Shown one piece after another: positions 1-10,420 of a stretch of DNA of 64,000 bases. Each line of letters starts with the position of its first letter. The first letter of the stretch is position 1. Below the pieces are notes generated by a model. It had not been told where the DNA came from. It did no database searches and saw only the letters and a program-made list of their open reading frames with translations. Position numbers and translations under genes: made by a program. The DNA lies in the NCBI GenBank assembly GCA_028015205.1, contig CM051513.1, forward strand, positions 46,876,841 to 46,940,840. Reading direction: 5' to 3'. The DNA comes from Mytilisepta virgata (lineage: Eukaryota > Mollusca > Bivalvia > Mytilida > Mytilidae).

Positions 1-210
1 AAAGTTCGTCTGTGATAATATTTTACATAATGAAAGTTTGTCTCGTATTTGTTTTATTGTTTTATTTTCTCCTTAAATATTATTTGTAGATAGTTCTTTT
101 GTTTTAGATAGTATTTGTTTTAATCAAACTTAATATAATTAGTTCTCGCCGTGATATGGCTTAAATGACGCCCACACGGCGTAAAACAATATTCAATCAA
201 TCAATCAATC
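1..210 (+). mobile_element. LINE copy A: 3' UTR and tail only
   Basis: This segment aligns by eye with the 3' UTR of the intact LINE at 45257-45555 (read on the minus strand). It contains the 3' hairpin with arms CGCCGTG (147-153) and CACGGCG (175-181) separated by 21 nt, then ends in a short CAAT tandem tail at about 193-210. The copy runs off the left edge of the window, so whether its ORFs survive is unknown. Confidence 0.8.
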
Positions 211-224
211 TTTTAGTTATATAT

Positions 225-321
225 AGATTCTCCTTCAGGTACAAGTGAGTGTTAAAATCTAAAATTTAACTATCGAGGGTGGGGAAATTCCATAACTCAC
301 GAGTAAATTGAAGGAGAATCT
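225..321. repeat. Inverted repeat, 13-bp arms
   Basis: AGATTCTCCTTCA at 225-237 is the exact reverse complement of TGAAGGAGAATCT at 309-321, with a 71-nt spacer. It sits just beyond the CAAT tail of LINE copy A. It may be a small foldback element; no target-site duplication was found. Confidence 0.55.
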
Positions 322-610
322 GTTTCTCCTATGATTTTCGACAAAAACCTCAAGAAAATGTCGTTGCTATGTAGTTTGTTTACATAGACGTCATTTCGGG
401 ACTTCTCTAGTTTATCGTTCCAATAACTGTAAAAAAACGGCGGTGATTCCCACGTAGAAATGTAGAAATTTAATCACCGGGGAGTGGTTAAAAATATCTA
501 TTTTTATCCCCTCGATTAAACACGTCAAGAATAGGAGAAACATGTATCCCTGTCGCCTTTGTTTGTTGTGTTCCATTCTCCTTGGACTTCGAATTTGTGG
601 ATTTTCCATG
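322..610. other. Unique-looking non-coding stretch
   Basis: No gene, conserved motif or repeat could be supported here. Short open frames on both strands have no recognisable protein content. Confidence 0.4.
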
Positions 611-676
611 TGTTTTGTTGACTTTTCCCACTGTTTTGTTGACTTTTCCACTGTTTTGTGGACTTTTCCCACTGTT
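611..676. repeat. 21-bp minisatellite, three units
   Basis: Three imperfect units of a T-rich 20-21 bp sequence built on TTTTGTTGACTTTTCCCACT begin at 611, 632 and 652. The repeat creates a short open frame on the minus strand, with a Lys/Glu/Thr-rich translation that I regard as spurious. Confidence 0.8.
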
Positions 677-1077
677 TTTTCGCTTCGGTTTTCTTTTACC
701 GATATGTATTTACACTCATCTCTGAATGTTTTTATCAGAACTGAAGTGAACCTTTTAATCATCTATAATCTAATTTTAAATCTATCTATAATCATTGGCA
801 GTTTTCCTGCAGGACGCAGAGACTGCTTACTCTTCCGGAACACCTGAGTCTACCCCGGTTTTTAGGTTGGGTCCATGTTGTTCATATGTTTTTAGTTTTT
901 AATTGTAGTGCATGTATTGTTTTGGTCTTGTCTTCGTTGTTCTCCGGAGTTTGTCAGTTGTTTAGATTGTTCCCTCCTTCGAATATCCCTTTGGTATTTT
1001 TGGCTTTACTATATTCATCTTATTGTACAATTTGTGCAAACTAAGCCGTATCTCTCTCGTTCTGTTCTTAGAATAGA

Positions 1078-1210
1078 GAATGGAAACTGGGAATGTGTCA
1101 AAGAGACAACAACCCGATCAAAGAGCAGAAAACAGCTCAGGGCTACCAATGGGTCTTCAACGCAGCGAGAAAATCCCGCACCCGGAGATCAAGCCTGTTT
1201 TGGCTTTACC
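1078..1210 (+). repeat. Dispersed bivalve repeat, copy 1
   Basis: This stretch (GAATGTGTCAAAGAGACAAC at its core) recurs at 17341-17465 in the same orientation with about 85% identity by eye. I recognise the motif as a dispersed repeat of mussel genomes, but I cannot assign it to a class. It opens short overlapping frames that are not credible genes. Confidence 0.6.
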
Positions 1211-1301
1211 ATGTTTGGTCATTTTGACATTTTCTAATTTGCTCTTCAGTAAACCTTTATATTTTTGTTTTGGTTTTCAACATTTTAGGAATTCAGCAGA
1301 A

Positions 1302-1340
1302 CTGATGAGTCGCAAAAGGACGAAATGTGCACATTTTGTG
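1302..1340 (+). ncRNA. Degenerate hammerhead ribozyme, GTC/GAC stem II class
   Basis: CTGATGA (1302-1308) is followed by a GTC-GCAAAAG-GAC stem II, then GAAA. A possible 6-bp stem III (ATGTGC with GTGTAT, partly wobble) follows, then T as the cleavage-site base. All core bases are present. The sequences that should form stem I do not pair, so activity is doubtful. The arrangement resembles hammerheads reported in Penelope-like and retrozyme elements of bivalves. Confidence 0.45.
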
Positions 1341-1547
1341 TATTAAAAATGGTATCAAAGATTTGTAATAGTTATCATTACTTGATCATTAAATTTTGTT
1401 ATAATTTCGTTTGCTTTACTTATCACGCCATAAACTACACAGGTATTTCTTTCATACGACATACAGGTGCTAAATAAATGGAAACAAGTCATCATTTTTA
1501 TATCTTATCAATGAAACGAAATAATACGATTCTGATCACTTAGGTCA

Positions 1548-1895
1548 CCGAGGGTATTCGCCAACCCAGTGGTCAGACTTGTCTGACATGATTGATTCAT
1601 TGATTTGCTACAGAAATTACCAGTATTTAGCAAAATTCAAAAATAATAGAAATACTAAGGGTTCATTCCTTGTATTGCACATGGTAGATCTCCTTAGCTG
1701 AAATTTGGCTTCCTATTTTGGTATTTTTGGTTGAGTACTTTTTGTTTAATATAAGTTTGGTTTTTGGTCTTCCAAATGTTTCGGTTTTAATGCTGCTGAC
1801 GAGAGGTAACGCCTTGAAATGCGTCGTATACAGCATAGTATAAATTTACTATACCTAATATTAGTATCTTTGGATTGTTATTTTGAAAGCTGCAT
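1548..1895 (+). repeat. Solitary diverged unit of the hammerhead satellite
   Basis: This 350-bp block matches the ribozyme-bearing part of the satellite that fills 27-64 kb. It runs from the segment CGAGGGTATTCGCCAACC through the ribozyme to GTATCTTTGGATTG. It lies 16 kb from the next satellite block and is more diverged than units in the main array, for example in the first half of its ribozyme core. Confidence 0.8.
1790..1836 (+). ncRNA. Hammerhead ribozyme, type I, complete core
   Basis: Stem I is ATGCTG (1790-1795) pairing with CAGCAT (1831-1836). The core is CTGACGA (1796-1802), stem II GAGG/CCTT with a five-base loop, GAAA (1816-1819), then stem III ATGC/GTAT closed by a GTC loop. Cleavage is predicted after A1830. 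The variable seventh core base is C rather than T, which the hammerhead consensus permits. Confidence 0.75.
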
Positions 1896-2019
1896 TAAAG
1901 CTGACGTAGGTTGAAAGGTGAACAAATATAGCTCTTTTGTTTAACAAATATTTATTGAAAAATCATATGCAGTAATAGAACTGCTACTAGGATACAGAAA
2001 CAGGTAAAAATATGCCTCC

Positions 2020-2197
2020 TTAGGGAACGACCATTTAACTTCAAAGAGGGGGGGGGGGGGGGGGGTTATGGTTCTTTCCTAAAAAAAAATATTCTGATCC
2101 CCAATTTGAAAAAAAAATCTTGTGGTGTAAAATATATTCTGGCTCGGACAAAAAACCATACCCCCCCCCTCCTTGAAGTTAAATGGTCGGTCCCTTA
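2020..2197. mobile_element. MITE, PIF/Harbinger-like
   Basis: A 172-bp element (2023-2194) has near-perfect terminal inverted repeats of about 27 bp starting GGGAACGACCATTTAACTTC and ending in the matching complement. A TTA trinucleotide flanks both ends (2020-2022 and 2195-2197). TTA/TWA target duplications and GGG-starting termini are typical of PIF/Harbinger elements, so the class is an inference. Long G and C tracts lie just inside the ends. No coding capacity. Confidence 0.7.
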
Positions 2198-2784
2198 TCA
2201 TTTAGAAAAACAAAAATGAAAACCTATAAACATGCCAAGAAAGAATTATAATGGAAAAATGTAGAGTATTTACAGCGGAGAAGGATATAGAAAACAAACA
2301 CGTGAACAAAGTCGTTTGCTGTAAAAGGGGATAAACAAGTATATATTTTTCTCATTTTATGAAGGTGAAATTATTAATATAATATTATGGTGTAAATCTT
2401 TTACTTGTAATATATATATATATATATATATATAAGTCTAAAGATTTGCACAACGGTACTAATATAAGATGGTAATATATGAAGATGATGTTATAAAATC
2501 GTGTTGACAAATATTTCGGCTTAACAAATAGCCTTCGTCAGTGTCGATAGCCAGAGTTTTTGTCCTGGCATGATTAATTACTTAAATGTCTTTAAAAGTT
2601 CCGTTCAAAATTTGGTAAAAATTTCCGGAAATTTCTAAGGTTCTTCCATTTGATGCAGAGGTAGTCCTTAGCTGAGTTTGGAGTCCTGTTTGTTTTAATT
2701 GTTTTGATGGTTGACTGTTGTACTGTGCTTATTAATTCATCATTATACCTTTAACCGGATTTCCAGCATTTTGAATTCATTACT
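2198..2784. other. Non-coding stretch with TA microsatellite
   Basis: A (TA)12-13 microsatellite occupies about 2410-2435. A hammerhead-like motif on the minus strand (2506-2545) is listed separately. Nothing else is supported. Confidence 0.6.
2506..2545 (-). ncRNA. Hammerhead-like motif, Penelope class, minus strand
   Basis: On the minus strand CTGACGA (2541-2535) is followed by a GGCT/AGCC stem II, then GAAA (2517-2514). Flanking GACA (2545-2542) and TGTC (2509-2506) can form a 4-bp stem I. Stem III is almost absent, as in Penelope-type hammerheads, which are thought to act as dimers. The motif is plausible but short. Confidence 0.4.
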
Positions 2785-2883
2785 TAGTATTAACATCTAG
2801 GAGTAGTTACCTAGTATTAACATTTAGGGAATAGTCTAGTATTAACATCAAGGAGTAGTAATCTAGTAGTTTTAACACCAGGG
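2785..2883. repeat. 27-bp minisatellite, about four units
   Basis: Units beginning TAGTATTAACATCTAGG start at about 2785, 2812 and 2837, with a diverged fourth at about 2864. Confidence 0.7.
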
Positions 2884-3251
2884 AGAAATCAAGTACAACG
2901 AGTTATAACTGTAAGAGTGAACTATTACGAAGTCTGCCATACGAATTAACTGATATCTCGAATGCCTTACATTGTATTCAATAAATTATTTGTTTTTCAG
3001 CGACTGAAATGGGGAAATTGTTCCTATAAAGTTCATTCATAGTTAATGGACAGGTTACTTGAAAATCGTGATATGGGTATTTTTTTTGTTACCCGAGTTT
3101 TACAGTCATACAATGGCACACTTGATCACCTCATTGACAGAGGTATATCCCAATAATTTTGAACCGTTTACGAGAACCGATTTTATTGTATGATGTAATA
3201 AAATGCATTCGGTTACATTAAATAAAAATAATAAAAAAAGACTTCTTACCT

Positions 3252-3560
3252 GAGATAATTGAACATTATTGATTTGATGGTGACAACCCCCTGGGGAAGC
3301 GAGGTATGTGTCATTTGGTGCGTCTTACCATGGGGAATAAGAAAATATATGGTTTAGGTGTGGGGTTGTTAACGGTTTATGAGATAATTCAACATTATTG
3401 ATTTGATGGGATTAGTGATAACCCCTGGGAAAGCGAGGTATGTGTCATTTGGTTCGTCTTACCATGGCGAATAAGAAAATATACGGTTTAGGGGTGGGGA
3501 TTTTAACGGTTTATGAGATAATTGAACATTATTGATTTGATAGGAGTGGTGATAACACTA
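3252..3560. repeat. 130-bp tandem repeat, 2.4 units
   Basis: Units begin GAGATAATTGAACATTATTG at about 3252, 3380 and 3513; the last is truncated. The shared core includes GGTATGTGTCATTTGG and TTACCATGG. A degenerate pair of related units appears at about 5006-5195. Confidence 0.8.
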
Positions 3561-4127
3561 TGTGTCAGCGTATTCGGTAGCAAAAGCGGTTGACCAAAAT
3601 TTATTTGTAAACTTAATCAAATAAAACTATACATTGAATAAATCCTTAATTTCCATTTTTTTTTGGTCATAAACACATATTTTATTTGAAAATAAATTAT
3701 TTTTCTACGCATAAGCCTGAGAACGCTCAGAAAAAGGTGTTTTTTTAGCTGTAGAGGTGTAACTGAAAATTCACATATACCTTTATATTTAACTCTAGGA
3801 GAAAAAGTGGTTAATCAAAAAATTACCAATATTGGTGAATTACATCACTTGGTAATAGAAAATGATTAATTCATATTAACTATGACGTCATTAGCGTATT
3901 TTACGGAAAATAGCCAACGAAGAGAGAACCATGTAGAGAATAGAAAACGTAGGTAAAATGGACCAACTTGTTGATGATATCTTCGGAAAAGCTAGAAAAC
4001 AACAATTTTATTTCTTATGATTTTTACATAATGTTTTAAATTAAATATTTTTCTTGCGGTATCATGTATTTATTAAAATATTGGAATGACATTTTATTGT
4101 AGTATCATGTAACTCTTAAAGTGCATA
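3561..4127. other. AT-rich non-coding stretch
   Basis: No gene, inverted repeat or known element could be supported. Confidence 0.4.
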
Positions 4128-4307
4128 ACGGATTTTAATTCAAGTGTTTTTATTTTCTTTGATAATAATTTAGCTCAAATTAATATTGCCTATTAATAAG
4201 TATGCATCCACAAACATACGGATTTTAATTCAAGTGTTTTTATTTTCTTTGATAATAATTTAGCTCAAATTAATATTGCCTATTAATAAGTATGCATCCA
4301 CAAACAT
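4128..4307. repeat. Perfect 90-bp tandem duplication
   Basis: Bases 4128-4217 and 4218-4307 appear identical throughout, indicating a very recent duplication. The second unit opens a short frame (4276-4545) that I do not consider a gene. Confidence 0.85.
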
Positions 4308-5394
4308 ACGCCTAAAACAATTAATAATTAAAGTCTTCAATTTTACACAAACCACTTTTTTTTTACGAAAACGGTTCACGTCACATTTCGAAAATGTATC
4401 CATCTTTCCGGAATTCAAAGTAATGAATACGATTTCCGATCATATCAACTTAGCAACATATACTAAAATTCTCATTTATATTGGAAATGTGTCTTCATCG
4501 GCCTCTATTAATGCATTTGGAATAAGTAAAATTTTAGGATATTAGCGATTTCTCAGTAAAATGTCACACAGTCAGAAAATGACGTCGGAGCTCCACTTTG
4601 ACGTTAGAAAGAGAAGAGGGGCTTATCAGGATTTTATTTCTTAAATCAATGTCGTTGTCACACACATACCATGTATGTAGAATATAAATTTCGATATTTT
4701 AGAAAAGATGTCATAGGAAAGAGAAATTTAACAACCACAAAAAAAATTGAAAAGACTTCTAAAAATGGCAAATAGATAAAGAAACAACAAAAAAAAATAA
4801 TTAAATTAAATAAAAGAAGTTAATTTCTCAATAACAAAATTTTGAAAAATTCTAAATGGTCACCCTTCAAAGTGATAACAAAAAAATATTTCTGAAACAC
4901 AATAAATAGCATAGAAAACGTCTCAGATAAATCTAGCGTATTTTTACCTCAGAACGTTACAAATTGAAGTTACTTTTAGTGATACCAACATCTTGCGCGA
5001 CGTCGTTACATGTCATTTAATGCGTCTTGTTACGGAGAATAATAAAATATATGATTTAAAGCTATGGATTTTAATTGCATATGGAATTTTTCAAAATTAT
5101 CGACTTTGGGGGGTGGGATGACCCCATAGAAGAACAAGGTATATGTCATTTAATAGGTGTTGTCACGGTGTATAATAAAATATATGATATGAGATGGTTA
5201 TTGGTCACTCTCGTAGAGTTTGTCGATGAAAAAAAAAATTCCCCGTAGGATCCTATAGTAAACCCCTAGCCTCTTTGAACTGCTCATTATACGTCTCAGT
5301 GACCCCCGTCAAAAAATGAATAGAATAAGGCAAATCTAGAAACATTGATCTTTCATCATGGAAAATCTCAGATCCATATCTCTATCAAAATCTA
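4308..5394. other. AT-rich non-coding stretch with degenerate repeat units
   Basis: About 5006-5195 holds two degenerate copies of the 130-bp unit seen at 3252-3560. The remainder shows no supportable feature. Confidence 0.45.
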
Positions 5395-5422
5395 TAAGTC
5401 TCCCACTTCGTTTGGGAGACTT
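5395..5422. repeat. Perfect 11-bp stem hairpin
   Basis: TAAGTCTCCCA (5395-5405) and TGGGAGACTTA (5412-5422) are exact complements around a six-base loop. It lies about 30 bp before the tail of LINE copy B. Function unknown. Confidence 0.5.
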
Positions 5423-5450
5423 AATTAGCTCACGTCAATTCGTTTTTTCG

Positions 5451-5975
5451 ATTGATTGATTGATTAAATATTGTTTAACGCTGAGTTGGGGATATTACAG
5501 CCAATATCACGGCGAGAACTAATATGAAGTGGAATGGAGCTGATTAAAATTAAATATAGCATCTAAAACCAATAGACTATTTACAAATAGAAAAAATTCC
5601 AGTATAAACAATAAAATACATATATGACAAAAGGTAACAAAAAATTTCCAATATCACAGAAAAGCTATCAGACAAATACAATCAATAAATTAATATAATA
5701 CAAAACAATAAAAAATTAAAATTCTGGATAAGGACTATAACAAGGAATACAGTCAGACAGACTATATTCTCGAGTATAGTCCTACGTCCTTCAAATATTG
5801 CAACACACGGCTGCCAGCAACCTTTGTAAATAAATCTTTCATATTGTTGACTGTGTAATAGCGACAAATAATGTCGGATTTATCTACACAGTCAATTAAA
5901 AGATGTCTAATACTATGTCAACATTGGCAAGGTATACACTCAGGAGGTCGTTTTTCGAAAAATAAAAATAATAAC
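5451..5975 (-). mobile_element. LINE copy B: 5'-truncated 3' end
   Basis: Read on the minus strand, this copy holds the last part of ORF2 (including the region after the C-terminal Cys/His cluster), the 3' UTR, the 3' hairpin (5479-5485 with 5508-5514, partly decayed) and an ATTG/CAAT tail of four units (5451-5465). The 5' truncation is ordinary for target-primed reverse transcription. The ORF2 remnant (about 5682-5960) is frameshifted. Confidence 0.8.
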
Positions 5976-6547
5976 TGTAAAATATCAATAAAAATACGAA
6001 ATAAAGTAGCTCAGTACTTGTGAAAATTACCCCATCAATTTTATCAAAGATTCATTGATTCTGAAATAAGTACCTATGGTATCCACAGGTGTATGGATCT
6101 CTCATCCTGTATTAACCAAAGTACCCGTCACAATAATTATATACGTTAGGACACCCTCAATTTACACAAGTTCATAATTTTACATAATAGGTTCCACAAT
6201 TCAAAGGGACCCAAGTAGGATACAGTACCCATCTACAGGTATACACTATACAATTTTCATTATGTCAAAACTAAAATATAGGATCCATATGTACTATAGT
6301 ATCCAACTCATCATATAATATTCAAAAAACAATTTACGAATAAATGAAACAATTATGTACAATTATGAAATTATCTATAACCCAGTTAACTGCATTATTA
6401 TACATTAAAAATAATGAATAAATTTGATACCAAATTATGTCCTACAATTGAAATAATCATGAAATTTTCTATAATCAAATCCCTGTATTATTATAATGTA
6501 AAAATCTTCATTAAGCCAACATCACATTACTTACCTTTATAATGAAT
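5976..6547. other. AT-rich non-coding stretch
   Basis: Lies between LINE copies B and C. Nothing is supported beyond AT-rich unique-looking sequence. Confidence 0.4.
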
Positions 6548-7923
6548 ATCCAAGTACATAACGAGGAACACACCACTAAATCTCCAAATACTTCATCAGA
6601 TACATTTTCAAAATATTTAGTCTTGACAAGTTTACATCCGGAAAAACCACTAACCAAAATTTCACCTTTCGTTCTCCAAAAGTCAATACAAAGTTGTGCA
6701 GGCACCGTTCAAAAAGTTTCTAAAATGAAAAATGGAAGTGTCCTGATCGAATGCTTCAGGCAACAACAGTCAAAAAATCTGCTCTCTTTGACTACAATTG
6801 GCAATATCCAGATCTCCGTTACTCCTAACAGGACATTAAATTCGTGTCAAGGAATAATCAGAGACCGTGATCGTAATTTGGCTGACTTTTCTGATGATGA
6901 AATCCTTGAAGAACTTAAATCACAATACGTTTCGAAAATCAAAAGGTTTACAAAAAAATCTGATGGCAAAATCATTAAATTAAATACTTACCTTCTAACT
7001 TTTGACCTTTCAGTTGTACCCAGTCACATTTACCTTGGACCTACAGAATAAGAATTGACACTTACGTACCGAACCCTACTCGTTGTTTCAAATGTCAGAA
7101 ATTTGGACACGGTAGGAGTTCTTGTAGAGGTACGGAAAGATGTGTCAAAAGTTCTGCAGAGGGCCATTCAAGCTTTGAATGTGAAGGCCAAATTAAATGT
7201 GCAAATTGTGGTTTAGATCATTAGGCAAATTCTAGAATTTGTGAATATTATAAAAAAGAATTCGAAATTCAAAAAATAAAAGCTGAAAATAAAATTAGTT
7301 ATCAAGAAGCTCGAAAAATTGTCTCTGGTTCAAATGACATCTTCCACAACATACGCAGACAAAGTAAAAGTGTCACCTTCCACTAGATCTTTTCAAACAC
7401 AAACAGAATACACTTGGCCAAACAATACTGAACTTCCTATCCGTACTTGTGATTTAAGTTCTTCTAAGGATACAAATTCATCATCCAAACCGTCTAAGTC
7501 ATCAAATTCATCACAGACATCTGGGTCATCTTTACCTTTAAATTATCCCCGCAACAAACAGACTTCCAAACCACAACAAAATTCTAACAAAAATTCACAA
7601 CAAACTTCCTCATCATCACAGAAAGGGTCATCAGTTGGAAAAACCAATAACAGACAGTTATCAAGTCGCCTCCCTAAAGCGGAAAAAAAAAAATTGATCA
7701 AATTTAATGTTCTAAAAGCAGAATTTGACGATACCAGTGATCATGACGAAATGGATGTGGAATCGTCAAATGATTGTGAATCTACAATCTGGGTGATCCT
7801 TTGGATAAGGATTCACCTCCCTCAAATACCACCTGGAAGGTTGTTGGTGGGAGGAATCGCAGTCATTCCCCACGTGAACGGCGGAATGCGAAATTATCCC
7901 CGATCCGACCACCTCGAAAATGA
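6548..7923 (+). pseudogene. LINE copy C, decayed ORF1 (gag-like)
   Basis: The translation matches ORF1 of the intact copy at 49233-50660 from shortly after its N terminus. The first 170 residues stay open (6548-7051, RNA-binding region). A frameshift follows near 7048. The zinc-knuckle region persists in another frame but one knuckle cysteine has become serine and an in-frame TAG interrupts it near 7223. The Ser/Gln-rich C-terminal part is open again to about 7790 before a further shift. The 5' UTR and the first codons are missing. The terminal ATGA overlap with ORF2 (7920-7923) is still visible. Not functional. Confidence 0.85.
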
Positions 7924-9940
7924 ACAGTATCATTCAGTGGAATTGCCGGGGTTTGAAAATTAATTTCATTGAACTATCGTTACTTATATAGACAATCCTT
8001 CCTGTTGCATTTTGCCTACAAGAAACTCATTTAAAAGAACATGATTGTATTAACGTAAATAACTATTCTTTATACTACGCATGTTGCAAAGGACGAAAGA
8101 GCTGCGGGCGGCTCCTCGATCCTTGTTAAAAATAACATTATTCACAGTAGAATAAAATTAAATACAGATCTTCAAGCAGTCGCTGTACGTCTTTCTCTTG
8201 ATAAAACTATCACGCAATGCTCTATTTATATTCCTCCCAATACAAATTTAGAAATGTGTCAGCTTAGACATTTAATAGACCAATTACCAGCCCCATTTTT
8301 AATTATGGGTGATTTCAATGCTCATGATCCAATTTGGGGTAGTAACTCGGTATATGATAAAAGCAAAAAAAAAAGATATTTTAAACCAGGAAGGATTGTG
8401 TATATTTAATGATGGGTCAGATACTTACCTTCATCCGGGAAATGGTTCTTACTCGGCTATCGATTTAACTATTTGTGACCCTTCTCTTTTGCTAGATTAC
8501 TCATGGCGGGTCCATGATGATCTTTGCGGAAGTGATCACTTTCCAGTTATTTTGGAAAATGTGTTTCCCTCGTCTTCTGAGAGAGCTGCTCGCTGGAAAT
8601 TTGATAAGGCAAATTGGCCTTTGTTTGAGCAGCTCTGTCGGGACGAACTTACAAATGAGCTTTTTTACAATGTTAGTGATCCAGTCCTTAAATTTAACGA
8701 GATTTTAGTATCGATAGCTGAGAGAACCATTCCTAAAACCTCGACAAATCCAAAACAACCTAGAAAACCATGGTTTGACGATGATTGTGAGGAGGCGACG
8801 AAAAATAGGAAGAAGGCCGAACGACGATTTAATATGCATCCAACCCAAGATAATTTAAGTAACATCCGTATATTCCGTGCAAAAGCACGCAGAACATTCA
8901 AACAAAAGAGACGTAAGTCTTGGCAAAACTTCGTCTCAAAATTAAATTCTCATACACCAATTAACAAAGTTTGGAACTTTAGACAAAAAGTTCGGTAAAA
9001 ACAGGAAAGCCAATCTTCACCATCTTAAAGATGGCCAGACCCTTTTAACATCAGAAAATGAGATCTCTCAAAAACTTGGTGAGACTTTCTCTAAAAATTT
9101 TTCTTCTCAAAATTACTCTCAGGAATTTCAACGTATTAAAAACCGAACCGAAAAAACTAAACTCAACTCTCGATCAAATAATTCAGAAGACTACAACCGT
9201 CCTTTCTCTCTTGATGAACTCAAAACTTCTCTGGCAAAGGTCCATGACATAGCATGATATTCATTACAAACTTCTGAAACACCTTCCAGATACCTCTCTA
9301 GAAACTCTTTTGGATCTCCTCAATAAAGTATGGGTATTTGGTGACTTGCCTTCCATCTGGAAGCAACCTACAGTTATCCCTATTCCCAAGCAATTACAAT
9401 TGTCTTTAAATAAAATTGAATAAATTGCTTCGCTGAGCGCAGCTGGATACCACCGCAGCGCTCCAACCGTGAACAATTGCGGCAAAAATGGACAATATTC
9501 GCACTTGATACAGGTCTGAATGTAATTAAATATTTGACACATAATAGGTTTCTGACACAGAATAACTGTAATCAAAGAACTGAAAAGAATTGGTCATATG
9601 ATATGAATTTATATTCAAATTTTTGCTTTTTGTTCAATACAATATGCTGTGGCGAATTGCCCCCCCCCCCCAAAAAAAAAATACCCCTTTTTTTGCTTTT
9701 GTGCAATACACTATGAAGTTGCACACTGACCCCCCCCCCCCCAAAAAAAAAAAAAAAAAAAAAACAAAACAAAAATTATTGTAAACCCCCCCTTTTTTTG
9801 CCCCAAAAAAATTTGAAATTTTCTTTTTAATTTCTGAAATCTGAAATGAGAAAAAATTGCCCCCCCCCCCATTTCTCATTTACCCCCCTAAATTTTGTTT
9901 TCACCTCCACCCTCCATTTCTTTATACATAATTTACGACT

Positions 9941-10007
9941 TGTAAGGGAGGTATTCGAATCATACACAACATTTTACTTTAAATGTGTTTGGATTACCTC
10001 CCTTACA
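9941..10007. repeat. Inverted repeat with 13-bp arms
   Basis: TGTAAGGGAGGTA (9941-9953) is the exact reverse complement of TACCTCCCTTACA (9995-10007). Confidence 0.65.
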
Positions 10008-10019
10008 CCAAGATAATAA

Positions 10020-10333
10020 CCAAAAATCCTTATTGGGCCCTTTTTTGGTCCCTAATTCTTAAACTGTTGGGACCAAAACTCCCAAAATCAATCCCAACCT
10101 TCCTTTTGTGGTCATAAACCTTGTGTTTAAATTTCATAGATTTCTTTTAACTTATACTAAATTTATAGTGCTAAAACCAAAAATGCTTATTGGGCCCTTT
10201 TTTGGCCCCTAATTCTTAAACTGTTGGGACCAAAACTCCCAAAATCAATCCCAACCCTCCTTTTGTGGTCATAAACCTTGTGTTTAAATTTCATAGATTT
10301 CTATTAACTTATACTAAAGTTATAGTGCGAAAA
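10020..10333. repeat. 157-bp tandem repeat, two units
   Basis: The units start at 10020 and 10177 with CCAAAAATNCTTATTGGGCC and differ at only a few positions. This unit is a common dispersed sequence in mussels. It is followed by (GAC)n at about 10352-10372. Confidence 0.8.
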
Positions 10334-10389
10334 CCAAATGTCTTCGGACGAAGACGACGACGACGACGACGACGCCAACGTCATACCAA

Positions 10390-10420
10390 TATACGACCGC
10401 AAAAATTTTGCGGTCGTATA
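10390..10420. repeat. Near-perfect palindrome, 15-bp arms
   Basis: TATACGACCGCAAAA and its exact complement face each other around a single central base. It lies at the right edge of the nested insertion and may be the element's terminus. Confidence 0.75.

Larger units (their letters stand above)
9430..10418. mobile_element. Nested repeat insertion inside LINE copy C
   Basis: ORF2 homology stops in the codons for LSLNKIE and resumes within the next few codons at 10419, so roughly 990 bp were inserted. The insert starts with TTGCTTCGCTGAGCGCAGC, a sequence I recognise from dispersed mussel repeats. It contains alternating poly-C and poly-A tracts (9661-9870), a hairpin, a two-unit tandem repeat, a GAC microsatellite and a terminal palindrome. 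At least two different elements seem to be stacked. A clean target-site duplication could not be fixed. Confidence 0.65.

Noticed and set aside
542..847. 101-codon open frame on + with hydrophobic segments
   Set aside because: It runs across the T-rich 21-bp minisatellite, and an equally long frame lies opposite. No protein motif or conserved start context.
9572..9879. Overlapping minus-strand frames rich in Phe and Gly
   Set aside because: They are translations of poly-C and poly-A tracts in a nested repeat, not proteins.
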